A stretch of 64,000 nt of DNA from Rhodospirillales bacterium (lineage in GTDB: Bacteria > Pseudomonadota > Alphaproteobacteria > Rhodospirillales > Casp-alpha2), in NCBI GenBank assembly GCA_018662225.1, contig JABJGO010000009.1:1-64000 (forward strand), in the 5' to 3' direction. A model generated the notes under the pieces. It did no database searches. It was not told the DNA's origin and saw only the letters and a list, made by a program, of their open reading frames with translations. Positions 54,101 to 62,103 of the stretch are shown one piece after another. The translations under genes and the position numbers were made by a program. Numbering within the stretch: the stretch's first letter is position 1; every line of letters begins with the position of its first letter.

Positions 54101-54706
54101 CAGGAAGGCCTCTTCTGTTTCCTGTTCCGCCTCGGTACCGTGGCGTTGCAACTCAACATACAGGTGGCCTTTAAAGGTTTCGGTCAACCTCTCCATGAGA
54201 GCCGTCGCCTCAACCTTGCGGCCAAACCGCAATAACTCACCCACCGGGCCTTCCGCCCCGCCGGTCAAAACGATCAGGCCATCGTTATATTGGGCTAGAT
54301 GATCGAACGTCACATGCGGATCATGTGCATCATCCGTTTCCAGATAGGCGGCACTCAACAGCTTCAGTATATGGCCATACCCTGTCTCATTTTTGGCTAG
54401 GAACACCAGAGGTTGGGTAATGGAATCATCCTGGCCGAATGCAGCCGCCACAGCGGTGTTAGCTTTGGATTTTTCGCCTTCAACCCGGACCGACAACTGA
54501 ATACCGATGATGGGTTGTATGCCACTGCCTACAACAGCACCGGAAAATTCCATGGCACCAAATAGATTGTTGCTGTCTGTTACGGCGACCGCGGGCATGT
54601 GGGCATCCCGGCATAGACTGCCAAGGTCCTTCAGACGCACAGCCCCTTCCGACAGGGAATAGGCGGAATGCACTCGTAAATGGACGAAATCAGCATGCTT
54701 GGTCAT
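51188..54706 (-). CDS. dnaE: DNA polymerase III alpha subunit DnaE (replicative)
   Basis: This is the catalytic core of the replicative polymerase. The 1172-residue protein starts with a PHP domain (FVHLRVHSAYSLSEGAVR). The C-family palm follows with GPGRGSGAGSVVAW and catalytic Asp421 and Asp423 in MPDFDIDF, then the thumb and fingers (FNKSHAAAYALVAYQTAYMK). C-terminal HhH and OB domains end the protein. The ATG at 54706 gives the family start; an upstream ATG five codons away is unlikely. The second polymerase, DnaE2, is at 7.2-10.3 kb. Confidence 0.97.
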   Translation of the reverse strand: MTKHADFVHLRVHSAYSLSEGAVRLKDLGSLCRDAHMPAVAVTDSNNLFGAMEFSGAVVGSGIQPIIGIQLSVRVEGEKSKANTAVAAAFGQDDSITQPLVFLAKNETGYGHILKLLSAAYLETDDAHDPHVTFDHLAQYNDGLIVLTGGAEGPVGELLRFGRKVEATALMERLTETFKGHLYVELQRHGTEAEQETEEAFLAFAYDMDLPLVATNEVFFPNRDMYEAHDALVCIAEGRHVAEADRRRLTPEHYFKSAREMRRLFDDLPEAIDNTLVIAQRCAFKVNKIDPLLPPFDCGEGRNEVDELRAHSIAGLDQRLTDHVYTEGMSEAEKEETAKPYRERLDFELKVISDMGFPGYFLIVWDFIHWSKEQGIPVGPGRGSGAGSVVAWSLTITDLDPLRWGLLFERFLNPERVSMPDFDIDFCQDRRDEVIRYVQEKYGRDHVAQIITFGKLQARAVLRDVGRVLEMPYGYVDRICKMVPNNPANPVTLSEAITSEQELRRLIREDADVDRLIKIALQLEGLNRHASTHAAGVVIGDRPLDNLIPLYRDPRSDMPVTGYNMKYVESAGLVKFDFLGLKTLTVLSTAEKLVRERGDGSDVDVSKIPLDDEDSFTMMGRGETTGVFQLESAGMRDVLRNLKPDTFEDIIAVVALYRPGPMDNIPSFINRKHGVEEPDYLYPSLEGILTETGGIIIYQEQVMQIAQVLAGYTLGGADILRRAMGKKDKAEMDQQRAIFVKGACEKGVPEKRADEIFDLVDKFAGYGFNKSHAAAYALVAYQTAYMKAQYPVEFMAASMTLDLGNTDKLNIFRQELDRLGIKLLQPDVNKSKPMFAVEKNSDGTSAIRYALGAVKNVSEAAMSSMVAERDENGPFEDLSDFINRLNTSHTNKRQIENLIRAGGLDCFGYNRRQLNTNVELIMRHASLAMSERTDDQMGLFGGEGAEVPAIELPNIADWSPMDKLREEFDAIGFYLSAHPLDAYDSVLKRLRVRPVADILAAGEDGAVTIAGTVIGKKERVSAKGNRYAFVQMSDPTGVFEITVFSETLNQARDILEIGQSLFVKATVQFEGEMPRFTVQLMEPLDERAKNTTATMRVIVDSEHPLSPLKEVLSYGGKGKGKVEIVARIRDKEGAWNEEDVIIPLKDRYMVSPQVLMAVRSLQGVLDVQEVER

Positions 54707-55014
54707 GCATAAGGATTCCACACTACGGTGCCGGAGTCTTGCGGGATTCTGCCCTCGGCTTGTGAATTCTGGGGATAAGGTTTGGATTCAACACATTGTC
54801 GGGCCCTGTTGAATGCCCAAAACCCAACACGTATTCTGAAACAACGCCCCAACGGTTCGAATAATGGCGAATCCCTTAGGGCCGTGACGCCAGCTATGAG
54901 TTGATTGCATACCTGTGGTGCAAACATGGCATTGGTGCATTTCTGACAATTACCTTACATATCACTTCATGAACAAACATCTGTTCACCTCATTTACCGA
55001 AAAGGACTAAAATC
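54707..55014. other. 308-nt intergenic region between dnaE and a 53-aa gene; two inverted repeats
   Basis: This divergent gap must hold promoters for dnaE and the small gene. TTGCA-N9-TGCAA lies at 54905-54923 and GAACAAACATCTGTTC (GAAC-N8-GTTC) at 54971-54986, the latter 28 nt upstream of the small gene's ATG. Neither matches the alphaproteobacterial direct-repeat LexA box. I see no RNA gene. Confidence 0.4.
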
Positions 55015-55176
55015 ATGGCACTCGTAAAATTCATCAAAAATATTGTTTCTCCTTCTGCCAACGAAGAATTGGCAAAACTCGATGCACACCTACTGGCAGA
55101 TATTGGTTTCAGCACCGCTTATGCGCGCACCAATTGTGTTCGCATGCCTGCTGATCTGGGTATTCGCCTGGTTTAA
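55015..55176 (+). CDS. 53-aa DUF1127-like small protein, copy 1
   Basis: The 53-residue frame reads MALVKFIKNIVSPS, then LAKLDAHLLADIGFSTAYAR and ends DLGIRLV. The core resembles the short DUF1127/YjiS family (L-x-L-x-x-L-x-DIG-[FL]-[ST]), which in alphaproteobacteria acts in RNA and nutrient-stress networks. That assignment is inference from the motif. A second gene of exactly the same length lies at 56221 and shares 29 of 53 residues. AAAAGGAC stands before the ATG and a terminator 24 nt after the stop. Confidence 0.8.
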   Translation: MALVKFIKNIVSPSANEELAKLDAHLLADIGFSTAYARTNCVRMPADLGIRLV

Positions 55177-55200
55177 TTCAGTACCCTCAAGAAATTTATC

Positions 55201-55233
55201 AACGGCCCGGTGTATTTGATCCGGGCCGTTTTT
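55201..55233 (+). terminator. Intrinsic terminator of small gene copy 1
   Basis: AACGGCCCGG (55201-55210) and CCGGGCCGTT (55221-55230) form a perfect 10-bp stem with a 10-nt loop, followed by TTTTTGTTTTT. It lies 24 nt after the stop and also faces the 3' end of the convergent glucosaminidase gene at 55246. Confidence 0.93.
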
Positions 55234-55245
55234 GTTTTTGGTGCT

Positions 55246-56046
55246 CTAATCGCCAACCATTAACTGGCGATTAGTACGGATCATGGCTTGAATTTCTCGC
55301 ACGTACGCATCACCACGCTCGGAATACGATTCAAGACCAACAGCCAGTTCTATCCCTGTGGCTGTCCGGCCTTGCTGGCGTGCTTGCCACCTGATTTTAC
55401 GTAACCGGTTATAGGCCCGGGTGCTATTGATATTCATGAGGTAGGCTCGGACGGAATCGTTAACTGAACGGTAAGCGGCGACCTCGTGGTTTTTATCCTC
55501 ATCGCGCCTGTCGGGAACCAGGCCGCAGCCTGCCTGGAAGCACCACTGCCCGAACATATTGTTGCCCATTTGTGAAAATCGTGACTGCCCCCAGCTTGAT
55601 TCATTAGCACTCTGGCCCAGAACGAGCGTAAGCGGAACAGCGTCAACGCGTTTCAAGAGTTGCGTCCACTCTTTCCCTGTCCAATCCACACCGTAGTCAG
55701 AGGCCACGTTGGTTAGCCAATTGGCGTTCTTGCCATTTTTTTTCATGACCAGTATTCGTGACCTTAACGCCAGAACGAGATCGTTTTCAGCTTCAATCAC
55801 AGGGCGCATAAAGTCGAAAAATGCCTTTTTTCTGGCTTTGATAGCCATGCGGTCATCCAGCACCAAATCATCCGCATCGTGGAACCCGATGCCATTCGTG
55901 GCGGTGTATTCGTAACCCAGGTAGCCCATGCTGCCCGCCGTGATCACGAGCGCTAGTCCAACACCAACCACCAACCGGTCCGCACACCGCATGGCGCAGC
56001 AAATATAATGTCGGCATTTAAAAATTAGATCTGCGGACGTCACCAA
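55246..56046 (-). CDS. Bax-like glucosaminidase-domain protein
   Basis: The 266-residue protein has a probable N-terminal membrane anchor (LVVGVGLALVITAG, residues 25-38) and a C-terminal glucosaminidase domain of the Bax type: VLGQSANESSWGQSRFSQMGNNMFGQWCF with likely catalytic Glu149, and YNRLRKIRWQ. Such enzymes cleave peptidoglycan glycan strands in the periplasm. The GTG at 56046 has GGGAG 8 nt upstream and is chosen; an ATG at 55992 would start at the anchor. It lies between the two 53-aa genes, convergent with one and divergent from the other. Confidence 0.85.
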   Translation of the reverse strand: MVTSADLIFKCRHYICCAMRCADRLVVGVGLALVITAGSMGYLGYEYTATNGIGFHDADDLVLDDRMAIKARKKAFFDFMRPVIEAENDLVLALRSRILVMKKNGKNANWLTNVASDYGVDWTGKEWTQLLKRVDAVPLTLVLGQSANESSWGQSRFSQMGNNMFGQWCFQAGCGLVPDRRDEDKNHEVAAYRSVNDSVRAYLMNINSTRAYNRLRKIRWQARQQGRTATGIELAVGLESYSERGDAYVREIQAMIRTNRQLMVGD

Positions 56047-56220
56047 GGTTGCTCCCTTAATTCTTTAGCAAGCAGCTATGCCGCCATCACATATCTGAAA
56101 TGTAATAATGGCATTAGTGAAAATACACAAACCGTCGTACATGTTGGTTAACAGCGTTGCTTGTTCAAAGACTCATGCAGCCTATTCACACTCAACATAT
56201 TTGCCAAAAGGATTAATGCC

Positions 56221-56382
56221 ATGAAATTGATAACAGCACTCAAAAACTTCGTTGCCCCATCTGCTGCCGCCGACCTGGCAAAATTTGATGCCCACCTGCT
56301 GGCAGATATGGGATTTAACACAACCAATGCCCGGACCGCCGTTATTCGCACCCCTCTTGAGGCCGGTGTTCGTCTGGCCTGA
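56221..56382 (+). CDS. 53-aa DUF1127-like small protein, copy 2
   Basis: The product begins MKLITALKNFVAPS, continues LAKFDAHLLADMGFNTTNAR and ends EAGVRLA. It is a paralogue of the 55015 gene with identical length and no gaps in the alignment. Its leader also matches: TTCAC and an AAAAGGATTAA ribosome region at the same distance from the ATG. The frame is open upstream, but this ATG is fixed by the paralogue. Function is unknown; the DUF1127-like core suggests an RNA-binding or regulatory micro-protein. Confidence 0.8.
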   Translation: MKLITALKNFVAPSAAADLAKFDAHLLADMGFNTTNARTAVIRTPLEAGVRLA

Positions 56383-56430
56383 TGCCGGCATTGCCTAAGA
56401 CGCCTAAGATGATGGTTATGTAAGACAATG

Positions 56431-56458
56431 ACGGTCCGCCTATTCGGTGGGCCGTTTT
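56431..56458 (+). terminator. Intrinsic terminator of small gene copy 2
   Basis: ACGGTCCGCC (56431-56440) pairs with GGTGGGCCGT (56446-56455), with two G-T pairs and a 5-nt loop, followed by TTTGTTTAAT. The stem base ACGG/CCGT is the same as in the terminator of copy 1, in keeping with an ancestral duplication of the whole unit. Confidence 0.85.
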
Positions 56459-56617
56459 GTTTAATAGATATACGAACCCAAAAGCGAGATTTCCGATGCC
56501 TGATGAAGAACACCCATTGAACGGTCCACACCCGACTGATTGAGTACGACGGTCTGCTGTTTTAACACTATTCCATGTGCATCCATTGTAATTGCTTGCT
56601 TTTTCGGTGATTAAGCA

Positions 56618-56629
56618 TTCGAATTCGAA
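56618..56629. promoter_or_regulatory. 12-bp palindrome upstream of the GGDEF gene
   Basis: TTCGAATTCGAA is a perfect palindrome 37 nt upstream of the GTG start of the diguanylate cyclase gene. It could be an operator half or chance. I know no regulator with this consensus. Confidence 0.35.
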
Positions 56630-56666
56630 ATGGAAGCTAAAACAGAGTGTGTTGAGGACGGTGGCC

Positions 56667-57569
56667 GTGAATAAGCCTGTGGCGCAAGAAACTATATTGA
56701 TTGTTGATGATGAAAAAACAATCCGTACGGTATTATCCTGTTTTCTCAACGATATCGCCAATGTGCATACGGCTTCTGATGGCAAAATGGCCGTAGCGGC
56801 TGCCGTTGAACTCATGCCGAATTTAATTCTTCTCGATATTTCCATGCCGGACATGGATGGGTATGAAGTCTGTAGGCGACTAAAGGAAATTCCGCAAACA
56901 TCCCAGATTCCGATTATCTTCATAACCGGAAATGATAGTTCGGATGATGAAGAGCGTGGACTTGCAATGGGCGCAGTGGACTTCATCAAAAAGCCATGTT
57001 CGCCCTCAGTTGTCCGTTTCCGGGTCACAAACGTTTTACGGCTGCATCAAATACAACGTGAACTGGAGCATCTTGCTGCAACCGATCCCTTGACCGGAAC
57101 CAATAACCGTCGCCAGTTCATGATGGTAGGGCAGACCGAATTTCTCCGAAGTCGGCGGTATAAAAACCCACTCAGCATTCTGATGATGGATATCGATGAT
57201 TTTAAATCTATCAACGACAATTATGGTCATGGCACCGGTGATGAAGCCTTGAAGATGGCGGTGAATACGTTCACCTCGGCACTGCGCGCAGAAGACACGC
57301 TGGGCAGACTTGGCGGTGAGGAATTTGCGGCCCTCCTGCCAGAATCAGGTATCGAGAGCGCCTGCGTGCTAGCCGAACGGCTACGTGCTGCCATTGGTGC
57401 CGCAGTGCTGGATACGTCAGAAGGCAGTGTGAGTTTTACCGTGAGCATCGGTGTTAGTGAATTGAAAGATGACGACGACGATATTCTTTCCGTGCTGGGC
57501 CGGGCTGACAAATTGTTATACGCCGCCAAGGAAAACGGTCGTGATCGAGTCGAATACACTGGACGATAA
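56667..57569 (+). CDS. Response regulator with GGDEF domain (PleD-like diguanylate cyclase)
   Basis: The 300-residue protein joins a receiver domain (about residues 7-125, phosphoacceptor Asp57 in LLDISMPDMDG, Lys109 in the KKP motif) to a GGDEF domain (about 140-300). The active site is GGEEF (216-220) and an RxxD inhibitory site (RAED, 207-210) precedes it by five residues, so it should make c-di-GMP and be feedback-inhibited. The GTG at 56667 is chosen by a GAGGA site 8 nt upstream. No partner kinase lies next to it. Confidence 0.93.
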   Translation: MNKPVAQETILIVDDEKTIRTVLSCFLNDIANVHTASDGKMAVAAAVELMPNLILLDISMPDMDGYEVCRRLKEIPQTSQIPIIFITGNDSSDDEERGLAMGAVDFIKKPCSPSVVRFRVTNVLRLHQIQRELEHLAATDPLTGTNNRRQFMMVGQTEFLRSRRYKNPLSILMMDIDDFKSINDNYGHGTGDEALKMAVNTFTSALRAEDTLGRLGGEEFAALLPESGIESACVLAERLRAAIGAAVLDTSEGSVSFTVSIGVSELKDDDDDILSVLGRADKLLYAAKENGRDRVEYTGR

Positions 57570-57670
57570 GTGACCTGTTAAAGACCATTGTCACGGCGAC
57601 AATACTTTCGTTGACATGCAAGGGGAACGGGCTAAGTCATTCATCACATTAATTTTATCGGGATTTTTTT

Positions 57671-58414
57671 GTGAAGACTCATCGCCCCCACTCCGATTCA
57701 TTAAAACAACAAGAGGCTCACGCCGGCTTTTTCTCTGGATGCCTCGATATTTTACCAATGGCCGTAGGTGCAGCCCCGTTTGGCGTTATCATCGGTGCCA
57801 TGGCGATTCAAGCCGGTCTTGAACCGTGGGAAATCGTCTTTATGGGGGCTGTTGTGTTTGCCGGTGCGGCCCAGTTCATTGCCCTTGATATGTGGACCAG
57901 TGCCCTGCTACCGGGATCTGTGGCTTTGGCCATTATCGGCACCACGCTCATGGTCAATCTGCGTCATATCCTCATGGGGGCCGCCGCCGCTCCACACATT
58001 CGTGGCATTACGCCCTGGGTCCGGTATCCATATCTTTACGTGATGGCTGATGAGACTTGGGCCATGACCATCAGGCGAGCGCGCGTGAACAACGATCTCG
58101 GGCCCGCATACCTAGCCGGTTTAGCCTTGCCGTTTTATTTGAACTGGTTGGTCTGGAGTTACGTTGGCACCCAGATCGGGGATGTGATCAACGATCCGGC
58201 GGTATACGGGTTTGATTTCGTATTCACCGCTGTTTTCGTAACCCTCATATTCGGTTTCTGGAAAGCGGACAGGCATTTGCTACCCATCATTGTCAGCGCC
58301 ATGATCGCATTGCTTGCCCGCGAAGTATTACCCGGGACCTGGTATATCTTTGCCGGCAGCGTCGCTGGTGTTCTGACGGCTATCATAACATACCGAGAAC
58401 CGAGCCATGAATGA
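57671..58414 (+). CDS. azlC: AzlC-family branched-chain amino acid exporter subunit
   Basis: The 247-residue inner-membrane protein has the AzlC/YgaZ features: LPMAVGAAPFGVIIGAMA in the first helix, VFAGAAQFIALD, and MVNLRHILMGAA. With AzlD it exports branched-chain amino acids (LIV-E family) by analogy. The start is GTG at 57671, with GGGAT upstream. The 3' end overlaps azlD by 8 nt. Confidence 0.9.
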   Translation: MKTHRPHSDSLKQQEAHAGFFSGCLDILPMAVGAAPFGVIIGAMAIQAGLEPWEIVFMGAVVFAGAAQFIALDMWTSALLPGSVALAIIGTTLMVNLRHILMGAAAAPHIRGITPWVRYPYLYVMADETWAMTIRRARVNNDLGPAYLAGLALPFYLNWLVWSYVGTQIGDVINDPAVYGFDFVFTAVFVTLIFGFWKADRHLLPIIVSAMIALLAREVLPGTWYIFAGSVAGVLTAIITYREPSHE

Positions 58415-58739
58415 CATGAGTCTGTTTCAGGAACTATACAGTGATGCGGGCGTTGCCCCGTGGTTAGTCATGGTTGGCATGGCGGTGGTTACGTCGGCCA
58501 CAAGGTTTTCGGGGTACTGGGCCTTGGGTAGGCGGCGATTGAGCGCCCGTACTGAATCAGTTCTGGCTGCCGTGCCTGCATCCGTGTTGACGGCGATTGT
58601 CGCCCCCATGGTATTGGCGACCGGGTTTTCGGAAAGTCTGGCAGCATTGATCACAATCGCATTGGCATGGCGATTTCCAACATTGGTCGCTATTGCGGGT
58701 GGTGTGGCAAGTGTGGTGGTGCTCAGAAACCTGATCTAG
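58407..58739 (+). CDS. azlD: AzlD-family protein, small subunit
   Basis: The 110-residue hydrophobic protein has four predicted helices and the AzlD pattern: VTSATRFSGYWALGRR, VPASVLTAIVAPMVLATG and a hydrophobic C-terminus. It is the partner of AzlC in branched-chain amino acid export. It overlaps the azlC end, so translation is coupled, and its TAG overlaps the lolD stop by 4 bp. Confidence 0.88.
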   Translation: MNDMSLFQELYSDAGVAPWLVMVGMAVVTSATRFSGYWALGRRRLSARTESVLAAVPASVLTAIVAPMVLATGFSESLAALITIALAWRFPTLVAIAGGVASVVVLRNLI

Positions 58740-59428
58740 ACATCGACAAGAGTCCCATGTTCCAGCCGCACAATGCGGTCCATGGATCGAGCCAGTTCCG
58801 GATTGTGGGTCGCAATAACGCAGGCCAGTCCGGCACTTTTCGCAATCTTCACCAAAAGCGCAAAAACCTCACCCGACGTATCAGGATCCAGGTTACCCGT
58901 GGGTTCATCGGCCAGCAGAACACGCGGGGCATTGGCCAACGCACGCGCCATGGCCACCCGTTGTTGTTCACCACCCGACAAACGGGCCGGCCGATGTTTG
59001 GCCCGTTCGGAAAGCCCCATTAGCTTCAACAGCTTAGCGGCGCGGGTGCGGGCTTCTGATTTTTTCAGGCCGGTGATCATTTGCGGTACAATGATGTTTT
59101 CAAGCGCCGAGAATTCCGGCAATAAATGATGGTGCTGATAGACAAAACCCAGATACTCACGGCGGATACGAGTGCGCTCATCATCGTTCATGGTGGCACA
59201 TTCTTCGCCGCACACAACAACACGGCCAGCATCCGGTTGTTCAAGCAGGCCAGCAATATGTAACAGGGTGGATTTGCCCGATCCTGACGGCCCCACAAGG
59301 GCCACCATTTCCCCGGCTCGTACAGACAGGTCGACCGATCGCAACACTTCCAGTTTGGTCCGCCCCTGACGGAAGGTGCGCTTTACCCCTTGCAGGGAAA
59401 ATACAATATCGTTTTGTACCTCACTCAT
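58736..59428 (-). CDS. lolD: Lipoprotein-releasing ABC transporter ATP-binding protein LolD
   Basis: LolD powers release of lipoproteins from the inner membrane to LolA. The 230-residue protein has Walker A GPSGSGKS (46-53), the MacB/LolD Q-loop region GFVYQHHHLLPEFSALENI, signature LSGGEQQRV, and LADEPTGNLD. The ATG at 59428 overlaps the end of the permease gene by 8 nt; an upstream in-frame start overlaps that gene and is not used. Confidence 0.94.
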   Translation of the reverse strand: MSEVQNDIVFSLQGVKRTFRQGRTKLEVLRSVDLSVRAGEMVALVGPSGSGKSTLLHIAGLLEQPDAGRVVVCGEECATMNDDERTRIRREYLGFVYQHHHLLPEFSALENIIVPQMITGLKKSEARTRAAKLLKLMGLSERAKHRPARLSGGEQQRVAMARALANAPRVLLADEPTGNLDPDTSGEVFALLVKIAKSAGLACVIATHNPELARSMDRIVRLEHGTLVDV

Positions 59429-60665
59429 ATCGCAGGGCCTCAGCCGGATCGGTACGGGCGGCGCGCCATGATGGGTAGAGCGTTGCCAAAATGGATAGCC
59501 CCAAGGCCATGAGTACGATAGCGGTGACTTCAACTGGATCAACAACGGCGGGTAGCTGTGACAGAAAGTAAATTTCGGCGGCAAACAGATCGCTACCGGT
59601 CAGGCCTTGAATCCACTGGCGGATGGTTTCGATATTGGCGGCAAATGATAATCCGGCGACGAAACCGCCCAATGTGCCTATCACCCCAATGCTGGTCCCA
59701 CTGATAAAGAAAATTCGCATGATGGTGCCACGCGTAGCCCCCATGGTGCGCAGGATGGCAATATCGCTGCCCTTGTCCTTCACCAGCATGATCATGCTGG
59801 AAATGATGTTGAAGGCAGCCACCACAATGATCAGGGTCAGAATCAAAAACATCACATTCCGCTCTACCTGAATGGCGTTGAAGAAACTGGCGTTGGCCCG
59901 CTGCCAATCATGGATGCGCATGGACGGTCCGGTAACTTTGGCGATATCGCGGGTCATGGATGGCGCGTCCTGGGGATTGTCCAGGAAAACCTCCAGGTTG
60001 CTGATCCCTTTTTTCATGGAGAAATAAACTTGCGCGGCTTCAAGAGGCATGAACACAAAACCTGAATCGTACTCGTACATGCCCACGTCAAACAACGCCA
60101 CAACCTGGTACGACTTCATGCGCGGCACCGTGCCGAAGGCTGTAACCGTGCCTTTGGGTGAAATCAGATTAACGTTGCCGCCCACCGGCACCCCTAATTT
60201 GCGGGCTAACCTTCTGCCGATAACGATGCTATTATTTCCTTCGAAGCTGCTTAGGTCGCCAGCGACGATGTTGCTTGCCACCAGTTCGCGTCCGCGCAGG
60301 TCACTGGGTTCCAGTCCCCGCACAACTGCACCTTGTGACACTCCGTTGTGGGTAGCCATGACCTGGCCTTCGACCAGCGGACTGACAGCAATAACACCGG
60401 GAACGGCTTGAAGTCGCTCGCGTAATGGCTCGTAATCGGTGAGAGAGCGTGATTGCGCTGAGACGTTCAGGTGGCCATTGATGCCGAGAATACGGCTCAG
60501 CAGTTCTTCTCGGAACCCGTTCATAACCGACATAACGATGATCAGGGTGGCAACGCCAAGTCCGATTCCCAGCAAAGAAAACCATGCAATAACCGAGATG
60601 AAGCCTTCCTGACGGCGGGCCCGCAGGTACCGCATGGCTAACATCCATTCAAAGGCTGAGAACAT
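59421..60665 (-). CDS. lolC: Lipoprotein-releasing ABC transporter permease (LolC/LolE type)
   Basis: The 414-residue inner-membrane protein has the one-plus-three helix layout of LolC/E: EWMLAMRYLRARRQEGFISVIAWFSLLGI at the start, a periplasmic domain from about 50 to 270, and MVKDKGSDIAILRTMGAT before the last three helices. Alphaproteobacteria typically encode a single LolC/E protein (often called LolF) that pairs with itself. It precedes lolD and follows proS by about 20 nt. Confidence 0.93.
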   Translation of the reverse strand: MFSAFEWMLAMRYLRARRQEGFISVIAWFSLLGIGLGVATLIIVMSVMNGFREELLSRILGINGHLNVSAQSRSLTDYEPLRERLQAVPGVIAVSPLVEGQVMATHNGVSQGAVVRGLEPSDLRGRELVASNIVAGDLSSFEGNNSIVIGRRLARKLGVPVGGNVNLISPKGTVTAFGTVPRMKSYQVVALFDVGMYEYDSGFVFMPLEAAQVYFSMKKGISNLEVFLDNPQDAPSMTRDIAKVTGPSMRIHDWQRANASFFNAIQVERNVMFLILTLIIVVAAFNIISSMIMLVKDKGSDIAILRTMGATRGTIMRIFFISGTSIGVIGTLGGFVAGLSFAANIETIRQWIQGLTGSDLFAAEIYFLSQLPAVVDPVEVTAIVLMALGLSILATLYPSWRAARTDPAEALRYE

Positions 60666-60684
60666 GGATATCCTTTCTGTGCCG

Positions 60685-61998
60685 TTATGCCGTCATGCGG
60701 GAAAGAGCTGATTCGATACTCAAATCTTCCCGTTCACCAGTGGCGCGGTTTTTCAATTCCACCATGCCGTCTTTCAGGCCGCGTGGACCGGCGATGATCT
60801 GCCATGGCAAACCGATCAGGTCCATGTCGGCGAACTTGCCGCCGGCTCTGATTTCCCGGTCATCCATGAGAACCTCCACACCGGCCGTCTGTAGATCATT
60901 ATAGATACCGTCACAGGCGGCATCGCAGGCCTCGTCACCGGTTTTCAAATTGATCAGGCCGACCTTGAACGGCGCAATGCTTTCCGGCCAGATAATGCCG
61001 TCATCATCGTGGGATGCTTCAATCACGGCACCAACCAGGCGAGATACGCCAACACCGTATGAGCCCATCGACACAGTGGCTTCACCGCCTTCCGCCGTGG
61101 TTACCTTGGCCCCCAACGGTTCGGAATAATTGGTGCCGAAATGGAATATGTGGCCCACTTCGATGCCGCGCGCGGTGATCAGATCATCACCAAGCGCCGC
61201 TTCTTGTTCCGGATCCCGCATTTCATCTGTTGCGGCGTATTTGGATGTGAACGTATCAACCATCGGCTGGAGATCACTGTCATAGTCCACGTCTGTACCG
61301 ACCCAGTCCATGCTGATGTAATCTCGGTGACAGGCGATTTCGCTTTCCCCTGTATCAGCGAGGATCAGGAACTCGTGGCTCATATCACCACCGATTGGAC
61401 CTGTATCCGCCTTCATGGGAATGGCTTTCAGACCTAACCGGTCATAGATACGCAGGTAATTCACAAAAAACTTGTTATAGGAAACGCGACCGGCGGCGTC
61501 ATCTATATCGAATGAATAGGCATCCTTCATCAAGAATTCACGCCCCCGCATGACACCAAACCGTGGCCGCACTTCGTCTCGGAATTTCCACTGTATATGA
61601 TACAGCATCTTCGGAAGCTCTTTGTACGACTTGGCCGCATCGCGGAAAATTTCGGTAATCTGTTCTTCGTTGGTGGGTCCGTACAGCATATCACGACCAT
61701 GGCGGTCCTGAATGCGTAGCATTTCCGGCCCATAGGCATCATAGCGCCCACTTTCCCGCCATAAATCAGCCAGCTGGATTGTTGGCATCAACATTTGCTG
61801 ACAGCCCATGGCGGCCTGTTCTTCTTCGACTACGCGCTGAATATTCATCAGCACTTTGTGCCCCATCGGCAACCACGAGTAGATACCCGCACTGGATTGG
61901 CGGACCATGCCAGCGCGCAGCATCAAACGATGCGAGACAATCTGTGCTTCGGAAGGGTTTTCTTTCAGCGTGGGCAAGAAATAACGTGATAGGCGCAT
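60685..61998 (-). CDS. proS: Prolyl-tRNA synthetase (short, type without insertion domain)
   Basis: ProRS charges tRNA-Pro. The 437-residue class II synthetase has motif 1 near [19 protein letters not shown], motif 2 around [25 protein letters not shown], motif 3 [16 protein letters not shown], and a C-terminal anticodon-binding domain (from about 335). It lacks the 180-residue editing insertion of E. coli ProRS, the usual alphaproteobacterial form. It is upstream of lolC-lolD in the same direction. Confidence 0.96.
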   Translation of the reverse strand: MRLSRYFLPTLKENPSEAQIVSHRLMLRAGMVRQSSAGIYSWLPMGHKVLMNIQRVVEEEQAAMGCQQMLMPTIQLADLWRESGRYDAYGPEMLRIQDRHGRDMLYGPTNEEQITEIFRDAAKSYKELPKMLYHIQWKFRDEVRPRFGVMRGREFLMKDAYSFDIDDAAGRVSYNKFFVNYLRIYDRLGLKAIPMKADTGPIGGDMSHEFLILADTGESEIACHRDYISMDWVGTDVDYDSDLQPMVDTFTSKYAATDEMRDPEQEAALGDDLITARGIEVGHIFHFGTNYSEPLGAKVTTAEGGEATVSMGSYGVGVSRLVGAVIEASHDDDGIIWPESIAPFKVGLINLKTGDEACDAACDGIYNDLQTAGVEVLMDDREIRAGGKFADMDLIGLPWQIIAGPRGLKDGMVELKNRATGEREDLSIESALSRMTA

Positions 61999-62103
61999 GG
62001 AACTACTTTCTAAGACTAACGGAACGGTTCAAATCAATAATGCCGGACTTTATGAAACCCCCCGCTTATTGTCCATGCATGAGATGGGATGAATGCGGTT
62101 ATT

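Noticed and set aside
54971-54986. SOS (LexA) box before the 53-aa gene
   Set aside because: It is an inverted GAAC-N8-GTTC, not the direct GTTC-N7-GTTC or GAAC-N7-GAAC repeat used in this group, as seen properly at 4762.
57587-57603. Terminator after the GGDEF gene
   Set aside because: ATTGTC-N5-GACAAT is only a 6-bp stem without a T-run.
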